A stretch of 23,765 nt of DNA from Phallusia fumigata (GCA_008931825.1 QXVZ01007564.1:28080-51844), one strand, 5' to 3'. Shown: positions 10,501-21,386, numbered from the stretch's first letter. The notes: generated by a model not told the origin, from the sequence alone. Program-made: numbers and translations.

Positions 10501-12890
10501 TGACTTGCAAAAAATCTTGCGAATTTGCGTTTGTCCCCAACCGGGGTAGAATACTTTCCACGCTTCACAGTTAAGTTATTCATGATAAGTGTAGTATTTC
10601 TTTTTGAGATACACCAGTGGTTCCAAACCTTTTAATGTTACTTTATATCACTTCTTGTCTAGTAGAAGATGAATAAAAAATCAAAAGTTATGGAACACTT
10701 TTCAAGTACTTTGCTCCAAAATCCCATAACACCTGTCATGATTTTGAACAAGCCCACGCATTTTGAACAAGTTTTACTGGTTGGACGACGGCACAAAATA
10801 ACTGCGGTTGTAAAACTCCGATTCTAGCTTTGTTGATTTGTATAGCCCGTGGCTACAACGTACAAGCGATTCTATAACGCCTACAGTTTTTGTCATTCAG
10901 TTCCAATAACAGCCACAAGTACTTCGTATTTTGACAAGTCTGCTAAACTTACCATGTTAAATTGCAGAAGCCCGAAAATAATGCCACTGAATTCACGAAC
11001 ACAAGTCTCCTCCGATTTCGACGAATGTCGGGCGTAGATTTTGCCGAAGTGGTTGAAGATTGTGCTGATCGGCACCCAGAACAGTGACTCAGCAAATCCA
11101 ACGACCACTCCTGTCGCCATCAGCAGATATGGATCTACAAGGAAACGAATACGAGTTCAGGGAAGTCTAGAAGCAAGTTTAAACCGAGCACTGTCTATTA
11201 TTCGCGCGACTTTAGAGCAAAGCGAAACACAATGTCCTTTGATGTAATTGGGTTTGTTTTGCAAAAGGAGTCAAAAGAAATATTTTTTTCCACTTGATTC
11301 GTTTCAGAACAGCCAGAATACAGAACATTTAGATGTTTCAGATGCATCTTTAGACAGTTAAACAAATCAATGGGAGACAATTAACGAAAGACAAGGGGTG
11401 TCAAATCGACCTGAATTGGATTTGCTCAGACTTGTGTGACAAGACTACGTGAATTAAACAAAAAACGTTTTTGTTCAAATCACAATAGCTTACTTCACGT
11501 AAAAGCGCGTTAAAGTATCCACAAAAGCGTCAATTTTACAATTAAAATTTAAAATTAAACTCTCAGAGGCGTTTTCTGTCCAAATTTTTTCGCGGCAAGC
11601 TGTTGAAATAATAACAAAAAGCCGATTTGACATGATAACAGAAACATGTAAACAAAGAAAACCGTCCTTGAATCAAGAAAAAAACATGTAAATTCGGCAA
11701 ATCGCTTACTTGGATAAAGGTTTGCAATCACATAGATGAGATAAGCAACTTCACTTGCTATCAGGGCTCGTTTGACTCCGGCCAATCTTAAGAAGACCGG
11801 AGTAATAAAAAGACAGAATAAAAGCGACGCCACATAACCCACAGCCGTTGCCTTTGTACCTGCGGGTAAATATCGAACGTTGAAACGTTTACATGAAATG
11901 TATTCACTAAGTGAACAATTTCTCTGGCATTTATTTTTTAATAAAAACTGTTTTTACTGTTTGTGAAGAGTCGGAAATTTAATATAGCGCGTACTATTAT
12001 CTGATTGCCTCATAAATAGGAAATCATTTCTGCCTCCTAACTAGGAAATCCGAAACTCATTTAGGGTGCAGTGCCCCCAGTGTCATAGGCTATTAAAAAC
12101 AGTTGGTTGCAGTGTTTTCAAAACAAACATAAACAACCAAGCCTGCACACGCGTTTGGCGCATGCTTTGCAAATACCCCCAGCCAAATGGCAAGGTATGT
12201 TAAAAATTAACCCAGACGTAATAGTTGCAACAACCAGACAGTCGCGCAATCCAATGGTGCAAAACTGCTTCCTTTCTAGGCACCGTCAGAATCTGTATTT
12301 CACCTGTTGTAATATAAACAACATGCTAAGCGTAGCTTAACGCTCGGGGAACTTTAAATTATAGCGTTGTCGGTCTATTCACACTACGCGCTATGCAACA
12401 CTGCGCCTAAATGTTAACACGACACAGCGCTCATTTCGTTGTCGCTGAAACCACTCCTTTAGTATGTGAAGAGTCTTAGCGAAACTATTTGTCCATTTGT
12501 TAAAATAGAAACAGCTTACATAACTTATGCCACCAACTGCTGAATTATATGGAGCAGTGGTTGTCTCATTCTATAACTGATCCTCTATCTTTTCTCGGGC
12601 AACACAAATTGGCACGAAATATATACGTAACATATCAAGTGATTGAAATGGATTTAGTTGCTATGTAAGCTGGTACAAAGCGAAAGCACGACAGGGCACT
12701 TACCCAGACCATCAACAATGTTGATGCTTGACTGCAGTTGCAGCGTTGACGAAAACCCACTGAAAACCAAAACAACTGCAAGACAAACCACAACAAATCT
12801 TCTTTTTACTTTTGCTTTCGTCTTACTAGTTGAGTCTCGTTCCATGCGTTCTTCCATGTCTTTGTGTTCAGTTTTGCCAAATGCCTTCAT
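7537..12890 (-). CDS. UNC93A: UNC93A-like major facilitator superfamily membrane protein (8 exons, 536 residues)
   Basis: Exons on the minus strand: 12890-12704, 11859-11710, 11134-10953, 10393-10120, 9670-9498, 8864-8700, 8300-8066 and 7781-7537. All junctions are GT-AG with matching phases (1,1,0,1,0,0,1), total 1611 nt. The N-terminal tail is charged; TM1 (about 32-50) leads into LQLQSSINIVDGLG, matching the family motif after TM1. About eleven hydrophobic segments follow. Exon 4 encodes a lumenal or extracellular loop with four N-glycosylation sequons (NIS, NMT, NTS, NVT) and HCGANDC, which parallels a Cys pair in vertebrate UNC93A. Exon 5 is a hydrophilic acidic loop between the two halves. 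Vertebrate UNC93A is about 457 residues, so loops and tail are longer here. UNC-93 regulates K2P potassium channels in worms and the paralogue UNC93B1 traffics Toll-like receptors; the role of this copy is unknown. The last ~24 residues may come from a SINE remnant. The start overlaps a two-codon upstream frame (ATGCGATGA). Confidence 0.9.
7541..7570 (-). repeat. tRNA-derived SINE remnant overlapping the UNC93-like gene 3' end
   Basis: On the minus strand GCGTGGGTTCGAACCCC (B box at 7541-7553) is an excellent Pol III B box and T-arm. It lies inside the last exon and supplies the final codons and the stop. ATACAACTTACT occurs twice on the plus strand (7516-7527 and 7558-7569), flanking it as a short direct repeat. 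A complete tRNA cloverleaf is not visible. Confidence 0.5.
8646..8660 (+). repeat. Isolated B-box-like motif
   Basis: GGGGTTCGATTCTCC matches the Pol III B box on the plus strand. It lies in the intron between UNC93 exons 6 and 7. No A box or acceptor stem partner is evident, so it is not called as a tRNA. Confidence 0.3.
8975..9000 (-). repeat. tRNA-like SINE remnant in UNC93-like intron
   Basis: Minus-strand TGCGTGGGTTAAAATCCG shares its first ten bases with the remnant near 7550 and resembles a degraded B box. It lies in the intron between exons 5 and 6, in gene-sense orientation. Confidence 0.35.
9755..9785 (-). repeat. tRNA-like SINE remnant in UNC93-like intron
   Basis: Minus-strand GTCGTGGGTTCAAATCCCAT is a near-perfect tRNA T-arm and B box (9765-9777). 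Upstream minus-strand sequence does not fold into convincing D and anticodon arms, so this is a tRNA-derived repeat or pseudogene, about 85 bp upstream of exon 5. Confidence 0.45.
9975..9992 (-). repeat. tRNA-like B-box remnant in UNC93-like intron
   Basis: Minus-strand CGGGTTCGAACTCC (9978-9991) matches the B box consensus. Only about 110 bp separates it from another such motif at 10098-10110, which begins a few bases past the exon 4 donor. Confidence 0.4.
10090..10119 (-). repeat. tRNA-like remnant directly after the UNC93 exon 4 donor
   Basis: The intron begins GTAGGTCGCTGGTTCGAAAC on the minus strand, so the donor is followed at once by a B-box-like GGTTCGAAAC. Palindromic TTCGAA is shared with the motif at 9981-9986. 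The donor itself may derive from the inserted element. Confidence 0.35.
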
Positions 12891-13503
12891 CGCATGGATA
12901 ACTGCGTAGGTCTACCTGGTACTTAGACAGTACCGCAACTACTACCGGCAGCAACCATAGGCGGCTGAGCTTCGTAAACAGCAAGCGTTTCCTATGACGT
13001 TGCTTGTTCCAACGTACTAAAAGGTTGAACTGCTGGCGTGGTGTTAATAAAGTTTAGCCTTTCATTTGCTGTCCTTAATTACTTTCAGTTGGAAATCATT
13101 AAATTTTAGACTAACAGTGAGCTAAAGGATAACCCACGATCCATGTTTTCAAGTTTTTCAGGATTAAATTTTGAAGTAAAACTTTTCGTCCGTGGGTCCT
13201 CGTTTTAAGCCAAATACATTTGTAGATTTAGTGTTGTTATCAAACACTGTTTATTTCGGGGAAAATAGAGCTCTTAAGTGTCGATTAATAATATCCCAAA
13301 ATTTTTTTAAGCAAATTATTAATGAAAAAATTGTTTTGTACAAACGGTTTTCTCTCATCCAATGCTGTTGAAATGGATGACACATGTGGCCAGCTGTGTT
13401 TACTGAAGCATGCAGTTTCATCAAACTTTTCTAAATTCTTATCATCAATTCGTATGGATTTTTGATACGTGTGAACTTGTGATTTAATGAAAGAAAAAAC
13501 AAT
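12891..13503. promoter_or_regulatory. Shared intergenic region of divergent UNC93-like and VAC14 genes
   Basis: 613 bp separates the two start codons, which point away from each other. It must hold both promoters. The part near UNC93 is GC-richer and contains a CRE half-site TGACGT at 12995-13000; the part near VAC14 is AT-rich. No clear TATA box is seen at a fixed distance from either start. On the UNC93 side a minus-strand CTACGCAG lies about 12 nt before the ATG and could be a trans-splice acceptor. Confidence 0.5.
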
Positions 13504-16500
13504 ATGAACTCAACTATATTGTCCCCGGCTATCATACGCATGCTACATGACAAGTTGTACGAGCGTAGAAAAGTCGCTGCTCTGGAAATTGAAAAGTAAG
13601 TTTTTTTGTGTGTTTCGTTGCTTTATATTTGTATATGTGGTGTCGCACAATGCGGAACAGAGATTACATACAATTTATTGAATTTCAACCTACAACAGGT
13701 TATTGCAAAGTGACAAACACTGGAATGGAATATAATGTTTCACTCTCAACAGTGCCTGTTTCTTAGTTTGATGTTTTTATTCTAAAATTCATTTTGGTGT
13801 CAGTTTTAAATTATCAAACTCTAGAAAAAAAAACTATTTTTTTTACTCAGGATCATGAACATTCTGAATAATGTTACAAATTGCATCTGGCAGATAGCCA
13901 AATGGCAAATATTTTAAAAAGGTTTTTACAAATTTAACTGTACCCTTTGGCACAGAACGTTTATGGAGTACTTTATAATTGACTTTTTTCAGGCAGGTAA
14001 GGAGTTATGCAAACGATGGAAATAGCGTTCAAATCCAGGACACTGTTACGCTTCTGGCTCGTGACTATACCCTTTCGCAAAACCCAAACAGCAGGAAAGG
14101 AGGATTGATTGGACTTGCAGCTTGTGCAATCGCTTTGGGCAGCCAAGTGAGTTTTTATTTAATTTTATGGATGCGTTTTCAAAATTTTAGATGTTTTGGG
14201 CATTCAAAGTGAATGTACATACCCATACATATCTGTTTATAAATGAGTTGAAAATGATTTTTGTGTGCTTGGAAATTGGAATAAAATGGGTTTTTCAGCT
14301 GTTAGATGAGTTTTAAAATCCTAAAAATTTGATACCTCCAACAGCGCTTCAACAAATGATTTGTAAATATAAATATTAGTTTTAACAATGTAAATAAGAT
14401 GGTAAGTGTTTTTTGGTGTAGGTTTTTGGTTATATGCTGTGTATATTTTTCAGAACATTCAGCCATATCTGGAGAGTCTGTTAAAACCAGTGCTGATTTG
14501 TTCATCGGATCAGGACAGCAGAATGAGATATTTTGCTTGTGAATCTTTGTACAACATTGTAAAGGTGTCACGATCAGACACCCTTCCGTATTTCAATGAA
14601 CTGTTTGATGTGTTAAGCAAAGTAAGAGGCCTCAACCTTTGTTCATTTTATTTCTGTCTTTGTGTAAATTATCTTTTGCTGAAATTTATGCTTTGTTTTA
14701 AAACATCGTTTTTTGTCTCAGTTTTTTTAGAAACAATTTAGTATCGCACAGTAAATCACACATTCCTTGTGTTACTATTTACAGTTGTCCTCTGATCCTG
14801 ATACCAATGTTCGCAATGGATCAGAATTATTAGATCGGCTGTTAAAGGTATGTATTTGATGTGGATTTTATCATGGCTTTATAAGATTATCCCAACACAT
14901 GACTTAAAACACTAAACAGGATTACCAGATTATTTTACTTTGATGACAACTAGTAATTAAACAAGAAATTTTACTCAATAATTTTGGAATATAAAAGAAC
15001 TTTAAATGTACAGAAATGTACAGTAGTTAAATTTATGAATGGATTGTGACTTTTTTATTATCCAATCCCAACTTTGTCTTTAAAAAATCTATCTAAAAGT
15101 TAACTTAAAATATATTTTTATTTTCTCAAAAATTTTAGGACATCGTAACAGAAACACCAGCATTCGATGTCGCTGCGTTTGTCTTGTTGCTGAGGGAAAG
15201 ATTTTACACAAAAAAGCCTCACACAAGACGATTTCTTGTTCAATGGCTCATATGCATTATGTCCATCCCTGAGATTGACACACTTGCCTTTCTACGAGAG
15301 CTACTTGATGCGTTGTTTCTTATATTGGGCGATTCGAGCAAAGAGATACGTAACATGTAAGTCCGTAAAAGGCAAAAGGCAAGAATTAGTCAAAATAGTA
15401 GGTTTTGTCAGCTCCTTTATTTAAATTTGTAAGTACCAAACAAGTCACTATATACGCAATATTTTTTAATAACGCCCGCTTTTTCAAAGTAGCATCTGAT
15501 AAGTGTAAATTCACATTAATACCTATTTGGTTAAAGTAGAATCTGTTATTACAAATTTACCTCAAATGTTTCACTTTCAAAATTTGAATTGTTATGATTT
15601 ATGACTGTAAATTGTTTTCTTTGCGTGGAAAAATCTCTCCATCAAACGAATAATGTTGAACCCATAAAAAAGCAGAGTTGCTTGTTATGACAAAACAGCT
15701 GTAAGCTTTTGTGATTTATTCCTGTATGATTTTTACATGACGCATTCACTCAGGAAAAACTGATCATCAATCTCTGTAGAAGTCAATAACATATGTGCAA
15801 ATGTACATTGTAGTGCCGGTTTACATTGCTCTGTCTACAGTGTGTATTATTCTGTCAAAGTAAGATATTTTGCTGTTTCGAAATATGGGTTATCGCAGAG
15901 AGTAAGTACATAACTACCTAATGCATTTTCTGTTGAACACTTATACTTTGTTTTATTACTTTATGTTAGTTTATCCGCTGGACAAGACTTTATAGCTGGA
16001 CGATTCCTAGCTGGCAACATTTGCAATGGTGCCTGGCACAATGTAGGGGGTAAATTGCCATATGCAGGGTAGAGGACATTGTGGTGCCCCTGTAAAACAT
16101 ATTCTCAAGTAATGTGGTACCAATCTTACTCTACTTAATTTTAAAGTCAAACAACTTAACCCTAACTTAATTTCAAAATAACAAATGTTGACTACAAACT
16201 TTATTTCAGGTGTCAAAACATGTTGAATGAGTTCCTGGTTAAGATTGGCAACACACCACAACGAGTTGACTTTAATGGAATGATAAACATTGTCGTCGGA
16301 CACTGTCAATCTCCAGGTACTTCCAATGTTTGTTTTTCAGGCATGTTTATGTATATTGTGTTCACCATATAAAGTTGGTAAGAAGTTTTTGTTCCTCATG
16401 TTTTGGTGACTTTATCTCTATGCATTTACAAATAAATTTTTAAAAAAGATTAAAATTAAAAAAAAAGATATTTGCCTGAAATTAGCTACTTTTGAAGATT

Positions 16501-19500
16501 TTTTGTATGCCAGCAATTGGGTTATAAATGTTTTTGCTTCCGTCCAGTGGTTGCACTGTTTTGCAGATACCCTGATCAAAGGAACTGCTTTGGAATGGCT
16601 GCACAAGTTTATCAAGTATGCTGGTCCACAAATATTACCATTTGCCTCCGGAATAGTTGGTGCTATTTTGTCAACGCTGGCCTGTGAAGAACCTGAACAC
16701 AAAAATATCCTTTTTCAATCTTACTTGGTGCAAGTATTATGTATAATGGTTAAAGAACACGATTTGAAATTAAAATCAAACAAATTTGTTTATGGTATCA
16801 CAGAATTTACTTTTGCTACAGGTGAAATTGAAGTAATTGGGATGGTTTTTCTTTCCTAACTTTCCTGGTCTTTTCGAAATAAAAACTGTCACAAACAAAT
16901 TCCTAAAATACAGAAGAAATGAACAAAAATATGTTCACCTAAATCATTTGGTTTTAAACACATCTCTTACAATATCAGGTTATTTTGTCATTTGTTTGCA
17001 TTTTTTCTTAACTGACACAAAAAAAAAACGTGTAAAAGAAACTGCCAAGATGGCAAATCAGAGTTTAATGAAACTTATTGGGAGTGACTACGACCAGAAA
17101 GATCAAGAACATTCGTAAGCACCAAAATTTCTTTTTTTAGAGTCCTACTATGCCCGCGGTAATGGTTTGCCCAGTTATGTATGTGACTCTGTCAAGGTAC
17201 CATACATGATTTTCCTTCGAGTTTTTGTTTCAATTCACGTAAATCAAAAAATTTAAATCTTATAATTTTTTCTTCAATTTTTGGTGTTTGAAAATGAACC
17301 TACATTATCTAAGTTAGCAGAAAACTTAACTGTAAAATATTGTTTACACATTTGAGAACATTTTCTAGATCTTCACTACCTTTGGAGGAGATGGTGTCAG
17401 TTTTTACACAATACCTTTACTCCAAATCAACAGTTACCAAGTGTGCTGTGATAAGGTGGATCTCACATTTACTTGTACAAATCCCATACAGTGTAAGTCA
17501 AGTGTTCAGATGCTCTTATTGCTGACGGAGCAAGTTTTAATTAATGTTTGTAATTTTTGTGCCGCTTGGTTGAAAAAAATTATTCGTGTTAGTAATATTA
17601 GTTCAGTTGAATTATCAATTTTGGTTTTAGGGCTAACTTGCTTTATATTTTAGTGACAGTTTAGCCCTAAATGTTGTCATACTGTTTTTATTAACATCAA
17701 TGTACTGTCTTAAGTAACATTTTCACACAAATTATTAGTATGATGATAAACAACACTGCTAGTGTTAAAGAATAAAGTTGGCGCTATATCACAACAGGCA
17801 GTTGAAAGAATAATTTCCACTAAAAATTCAATTTTTTGCCAAACATTAAGCTGGAACATTTTGAATGTGCTACAGATTTTCAATCACATCGAACGGCTTT
17901 TCCCTGAAGTAATGAGGATGCTTACAGACCATGCTGATGAGGTATATAGACTATGTTCACTATTGTACAAGTCAATGGTAGACAACACCAACTCTTCGTC
18001 CTTCTCAACTGACCCCCTAAGGAATGCCCCGTAAAGTGGATCATTTAGTAAAAACAGCCCCAATGCACTTTCAATGACAAACGTTACTCACTTTGGTATG
18101 TACCAGGGGTTGGCAATGATTTGAACACAGTGTGTCAGTTTAAAAATAATTTCTCAATGTTGGCTTCGCTTGCCATGTTGGTATTTGCTTTTAAACAAAG
18201 AGTTTGCAAAACGAGGCTTACAAAACGTTATGGACTATGAACTCACAAATCACTTGGCCATGAGTATGACTGTGTTTCGCCATCCAGATTTAACTATTCT
18301 TACTTGGGTAAAGGTGGTTTTGAAGACTTTGGAATGTTTGGCTGAAATTGCATCTTCACCTGCTGGAGTCCCCATAGATAGCAAGTTGTCAGTGGGAACC
18401 AGACAAAATTGTAAGTTCGGGTTTATGATATACTATGAACATTACTGCCAGTTAGCTAATATTGAACGAAGTCATTTTTATACTGATGTTTTCACAAAAC
18501 TCACTCTCTTGTGGGACACAGTTACATAACGCTTTGTAGTGACGGTGTAGCTGCAGCGCGTTCAACCTTGATCCACCAATTGTGCGCTTCAGCTTTTCGC
18601 GCCTCATAACTATTTAACGTTGCGCAGCTATTTCCGGCTTGATGATTGCTAAAGTGGTATTGTGACGTTTTGGTTTTCTATACCAACTTAAACTTAACTT
18701 AACTCAAAACTATTATCATTAAATAACATAAAGTAATGGTTGTGTAGCAGTCTACCAGTTCCCCATTACGAGAGCCTAACACATTACAAAGACAAATAAA
18801 TGCGTTTAATATTTTTGTTGCTGTTATTCATTGACGTCACTGCAGTTTTCTGACAATTCGTTTATTGTTACGTCACCAGTGAACGCTTCGACGCAGTCTC
18901 TGACGTCACCGCTAGTTTTAAATGTTTACTTTACCAAGTTCATCCATCAGCTGTTGGAACTTTTCAAAACCGACAACAATTTGCTGGAAGTTCGAAGCAC
19001 TTTCATTATCAGGTAACTTTTTAACTCAAAATCAAAATTATCTATTCTGCTGATTGTGTGACACTCAATATAAAACACTGATATTTTCAGCTAACAGGTT
19101 CTGCTAATTACCCATCTTTCACCCTGTCATTACCCAAACGTCTTTAACAACTCACAAGTTGAAAACCAATGCTTTATAGGAAAGTGTTATGTCACAAATT
19201 TTACAAATATTTTCCATATCTCGTTTCATCGTTTTATGCTGGTAATATTTTTTGTCACCCAAACAGATGCGATATAATTGCTATGCACAGAAAAGCACCC
19301 AGAATCATCGTATTTTGATCCGCAACTACGCTATATTTAACTAGACAACTGTGCGCGCTTCTGAATGCGGAGAACGTGTTTCGGGCAATAGCTGAGGCGC
19401 TGGGGTGTGAGGGCAAGGAAGAAGACGCCTTATTCACTGACGGTGAGAACCCAAAGTTTTGCGCTCACGCTGTGAAGAAAATAAACAACATACTGATGAC

Positions 19501-21386
19501 ATCCAGTGAACTGACCGAACTACGGGATAAACTAAAGAATGGAGAAGGCAGTGTAAGTATCATTTTTTATGCTTTCTGCAAATTGTTTTGCAGCAAGCTT
19601 TCACTCTTAAACTGTGGTCCTTATTTGTAACTGTTCAGCTACTGTGTTAGGTGCAGTTAGCTTCTGTGCCTATCTAGATCCACAGATCGTGGTAAATACG
19701 TTTGAGCGTCCCAACTGGGGCGCAACTAAGAGGTTTTAGACTACACGGCTCGACCTCAGCATTTCCGGGATGTTTACAGAATGGGGGCAGTTTAAGCTTC
19801 TAATGTGTGGAAGACGACCTGGACAGACGTCGAAGCTAACGCCTATATAACTGTCAAAGGAGTGTAACTAGCCGTAAAGATATATTAAATACTTCTTTTT
19901 TTTCTTAAGGAAACAAGTGACTTCTTCTGCTGTCTGTACAGAAGTTGGTGTCATAATGCTGTTGCCACCATCACTCTATGTTTACTCACACAAAACTATC
20001 AACAATGTTGTCAGCTTCTACAAAAATTGTATCCTTTGCTGACCGCTATATTATCAACTATCAAGAGTTCACAACTTTTCATTTATAGCAGGTGTATCTC
20101 ACCAGTAATTTTTTTACAAAGCATTTTCTGCCCCCAAACAGCTGATGTCTTGGGTTCAAATCCCACCGGCTTGTTGTTGGCCTACGCCTTGCTGCGGGTA
20201 AAGGTTTAAAACGTCGGCGGCTCTGATTGGACGTTGGCCGTCTTTTATATTTCAACAATGTCCTTAACCATTCACCCTTGACCTTAGTTCGGATTTCGAG
20301 TTGACTGTTGAGTTTTTGCTGGAATTAGACAAGCTGGTGCAACTGCTGGAGTCACCTATATTTGCATGTAAGTGGATAAACTAGTTTGTAAGCCAGCAAA
20401 AATACATTGCTGCAAACTTTAGGCCACCGTTTCTCAACTCCGACCATTTTATCCTTCAGTTTTAAGGTTGCAACTTTTGGAGTCTCCGTGTCGCCGATAC
20501 CTCACCAAGTCTCTTTACTCTCTGCTGATGTTGCTGCCGCAGAGTCGGTCTTTCGACACGTTATGTCACCGACTGAACTGTGTGCCTAACCCGAACCTTC
20601 TGCCTGAACTCTCAGAGTAAGTCGTTAACTTTCTGCAATAAATCCTGAGCCACGAAAGAAAATTCGTGCAGGGCGGCACAATTTAGGGCCGTATTACTTG
20701 TCAAATTGTTTGAAGATAGAAATATAAATTGGGAGTTACCAAATCACCTTTTGTAAGTCAAACGTTAACAAATGCCCATTTATTGATCAAATGAGAATTC
20801 TATAAAAAGCCCATACATGTCAACAGTCAGTTTAAACGGCACGGTAGGCATCGGCTCCTCCGTAGTTCTCGGACCTGGGACAGGAAACCTGCTGACTTTT
20901 CTATTCAGGTCGTCTTGCGCAAAATTTGCTTTCAAGCTTCTCGTAATAACGCACTGATGATGACAACAGCGATTGTTGGAACGTTTGCATTACAATGTAT
21001 TCACTATATTCGATTTCTCTGGTAGATTAAGCTGCTCTTTTAAGTCCGTGTCTTGTGTTTCAATTTTACTCTTGTCATCGAAAATGCATTTGCCTGAAGA
21101 GCTTTCATCAGTTTGCTCATATGCTTTGTTCGTTTTTTGTTTTTATTTCTGACTACTTGCAACTCGTACAACTTCCCGCGTGCATTTCGCCGATTTGTGT
21201 AATCGTGTCCTTTTTGGCCGTGAATTATATCGAGTACTTTCGCGCAGACACAGCAACGCGGGTAATCGACTCGATGACGTCGATTTCGACGAGTTGTTCC
21301 AACATTTCGTCACGGTTCAACGACAACACGCGGCTTTCCGAAAACACAAACGGCTCCAAGCGTCTGCCGCCATGCACGCCACGTGA
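13504..21386 (+). CDS. VAC14: VAC14, scaffold of the PIKfyve-FIG4 PI(3,5)P2 complex (17 exons, about 730 residues)
   Basis: VAC14 is a HEAT-repeat protein that pentamerises and holds PIKfyve and FIG4 on endolysosomal membranes. Exons: 13504-13595, 13993-14146, 14454-14621, 14785-14847, 15139-15356, 16210-16316, 16567-16704, 17021-17114, 17369-17492, 17876-17941, 18314-18410, 18846-19012, 19345-19552, 19910-20028, 20288-20367, 20460-20616, 21248-21386. Recognisable family motifs: [118 protein letters not shown], and the C-terminal DFDELFQHF. Phases agree at every junction except 11/12, where phase 1 meets phase 0, so a small exon or another donor is missing there. Human VAC14 is about 780 residues; the long variable loop after the NQSLMKL region is nearly absent here, while exon 13 has an acidic insertion ([14 protein letters not shown]). 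Introns 7 and 14 are U12-type. Start chosen as the ATG opening the conserved N-terminus. Confidence 0.95.
15357..16209 (+). other. VAC14 intron 5
   Basis: 853 bp between a GTAAGT donor and a TTTCAG acceptor, phase 2. AT-rich; no gene, RNA or clear repeat was recognised inside it. Confidence 0.7.
16705..17020 (+). other. VAC14 intron 7, U12-type with AT-AC-like ends
   Basis: Begins ATATCCTTTTT, a perfect U12 AT-AC donor, and ends with the branch-site-like TTCTTAAC (17005-17012) followed by TGACAC and a run of ten A. Cutting after AC (17018) shifts the frame by one; cutting after AA (17020) keeps it and joins EEPEHK to [19 protein letters not shown], matching VAC14. AT-AA ends are rare, so either that is used or the A-run length is off by one base. 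No plausible U2 donor joins the conserved residues. Confidence 0.75.
18411..18845 (+). other. VAC14 intron 11 region, incompletely resolved
   Basis: Starts with a strong GTAAGT (phase 1) and ends in CACTGCAG (exon 12 opens phase 0). A missing exon of phase 1 to 0 is needed, or exon 11 ends earlier at a weaker donor (TCA before GTGGGA). A weak micro-exon candidate follows TTGCGCAG near 18628, reading about ten residues before a GTATTG donor. This region of VAC14 is poorly conserved, so homology does not settle it. Confidence 0.45.
20029..20287 (+). other. VAC14 intron 14, U12-type GT-AG
   Basis: Donor GTATCCTTTG (20029-20038) matches the U12 consensus exactly and the branch site TCCTTAAC (20261-20268) is perfect; the intron ends CCTTAG. 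Phase 2 fits both sides, joining LLQK to [19 protein letters not shown] as in other VAC14 proteins. Confidence 0.9.
20140..20175 (+). repeat. tRNA-like SINE remnant in VAC14 intron 14
   Basis: TCTTGGGTTCAAATCCCACC (B box 20152-20164) is a perfect T-arm, but upstream sequence lacks an A box or anticodon arm. It shares GGGTTCAAATCCCA with the remnant near 9765. Confidence 0.45.
20950..21056 (+). repeat. Dispersed repeat, copy R4
   Basis: Carries the core TTTGCATTACAATGTATTCA (20984-21003), preceded by CACTGATGATGAC and GCGATTGTTGGAACG and followed by ATTAAGCTGCTCTTTTAAGT. Copy R1 near 640-745 shows the same order on the opposite strand. Lies in VAC14 intron 16. Confidence 0.7.

Noticed and set aside
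16705..17018. U2-type alternative for VAC14 intron 7 (donor near 16820, acceptor near 16980)
   Set aside because: It keeps frame but inserts about 55 hydrophobic, unconserved residues into a HEAT repeat, whereas the U12 signals join the conserved residues directly.
18170..18313. Extension of VAC14 exon 11 upstream to 18170
   Set aside because: The frame is open but exon 10 ends with ...HADE and exon 11 starts VVLKTLE, which join directly as in other VAC14 proteins; the extension is unconserved.
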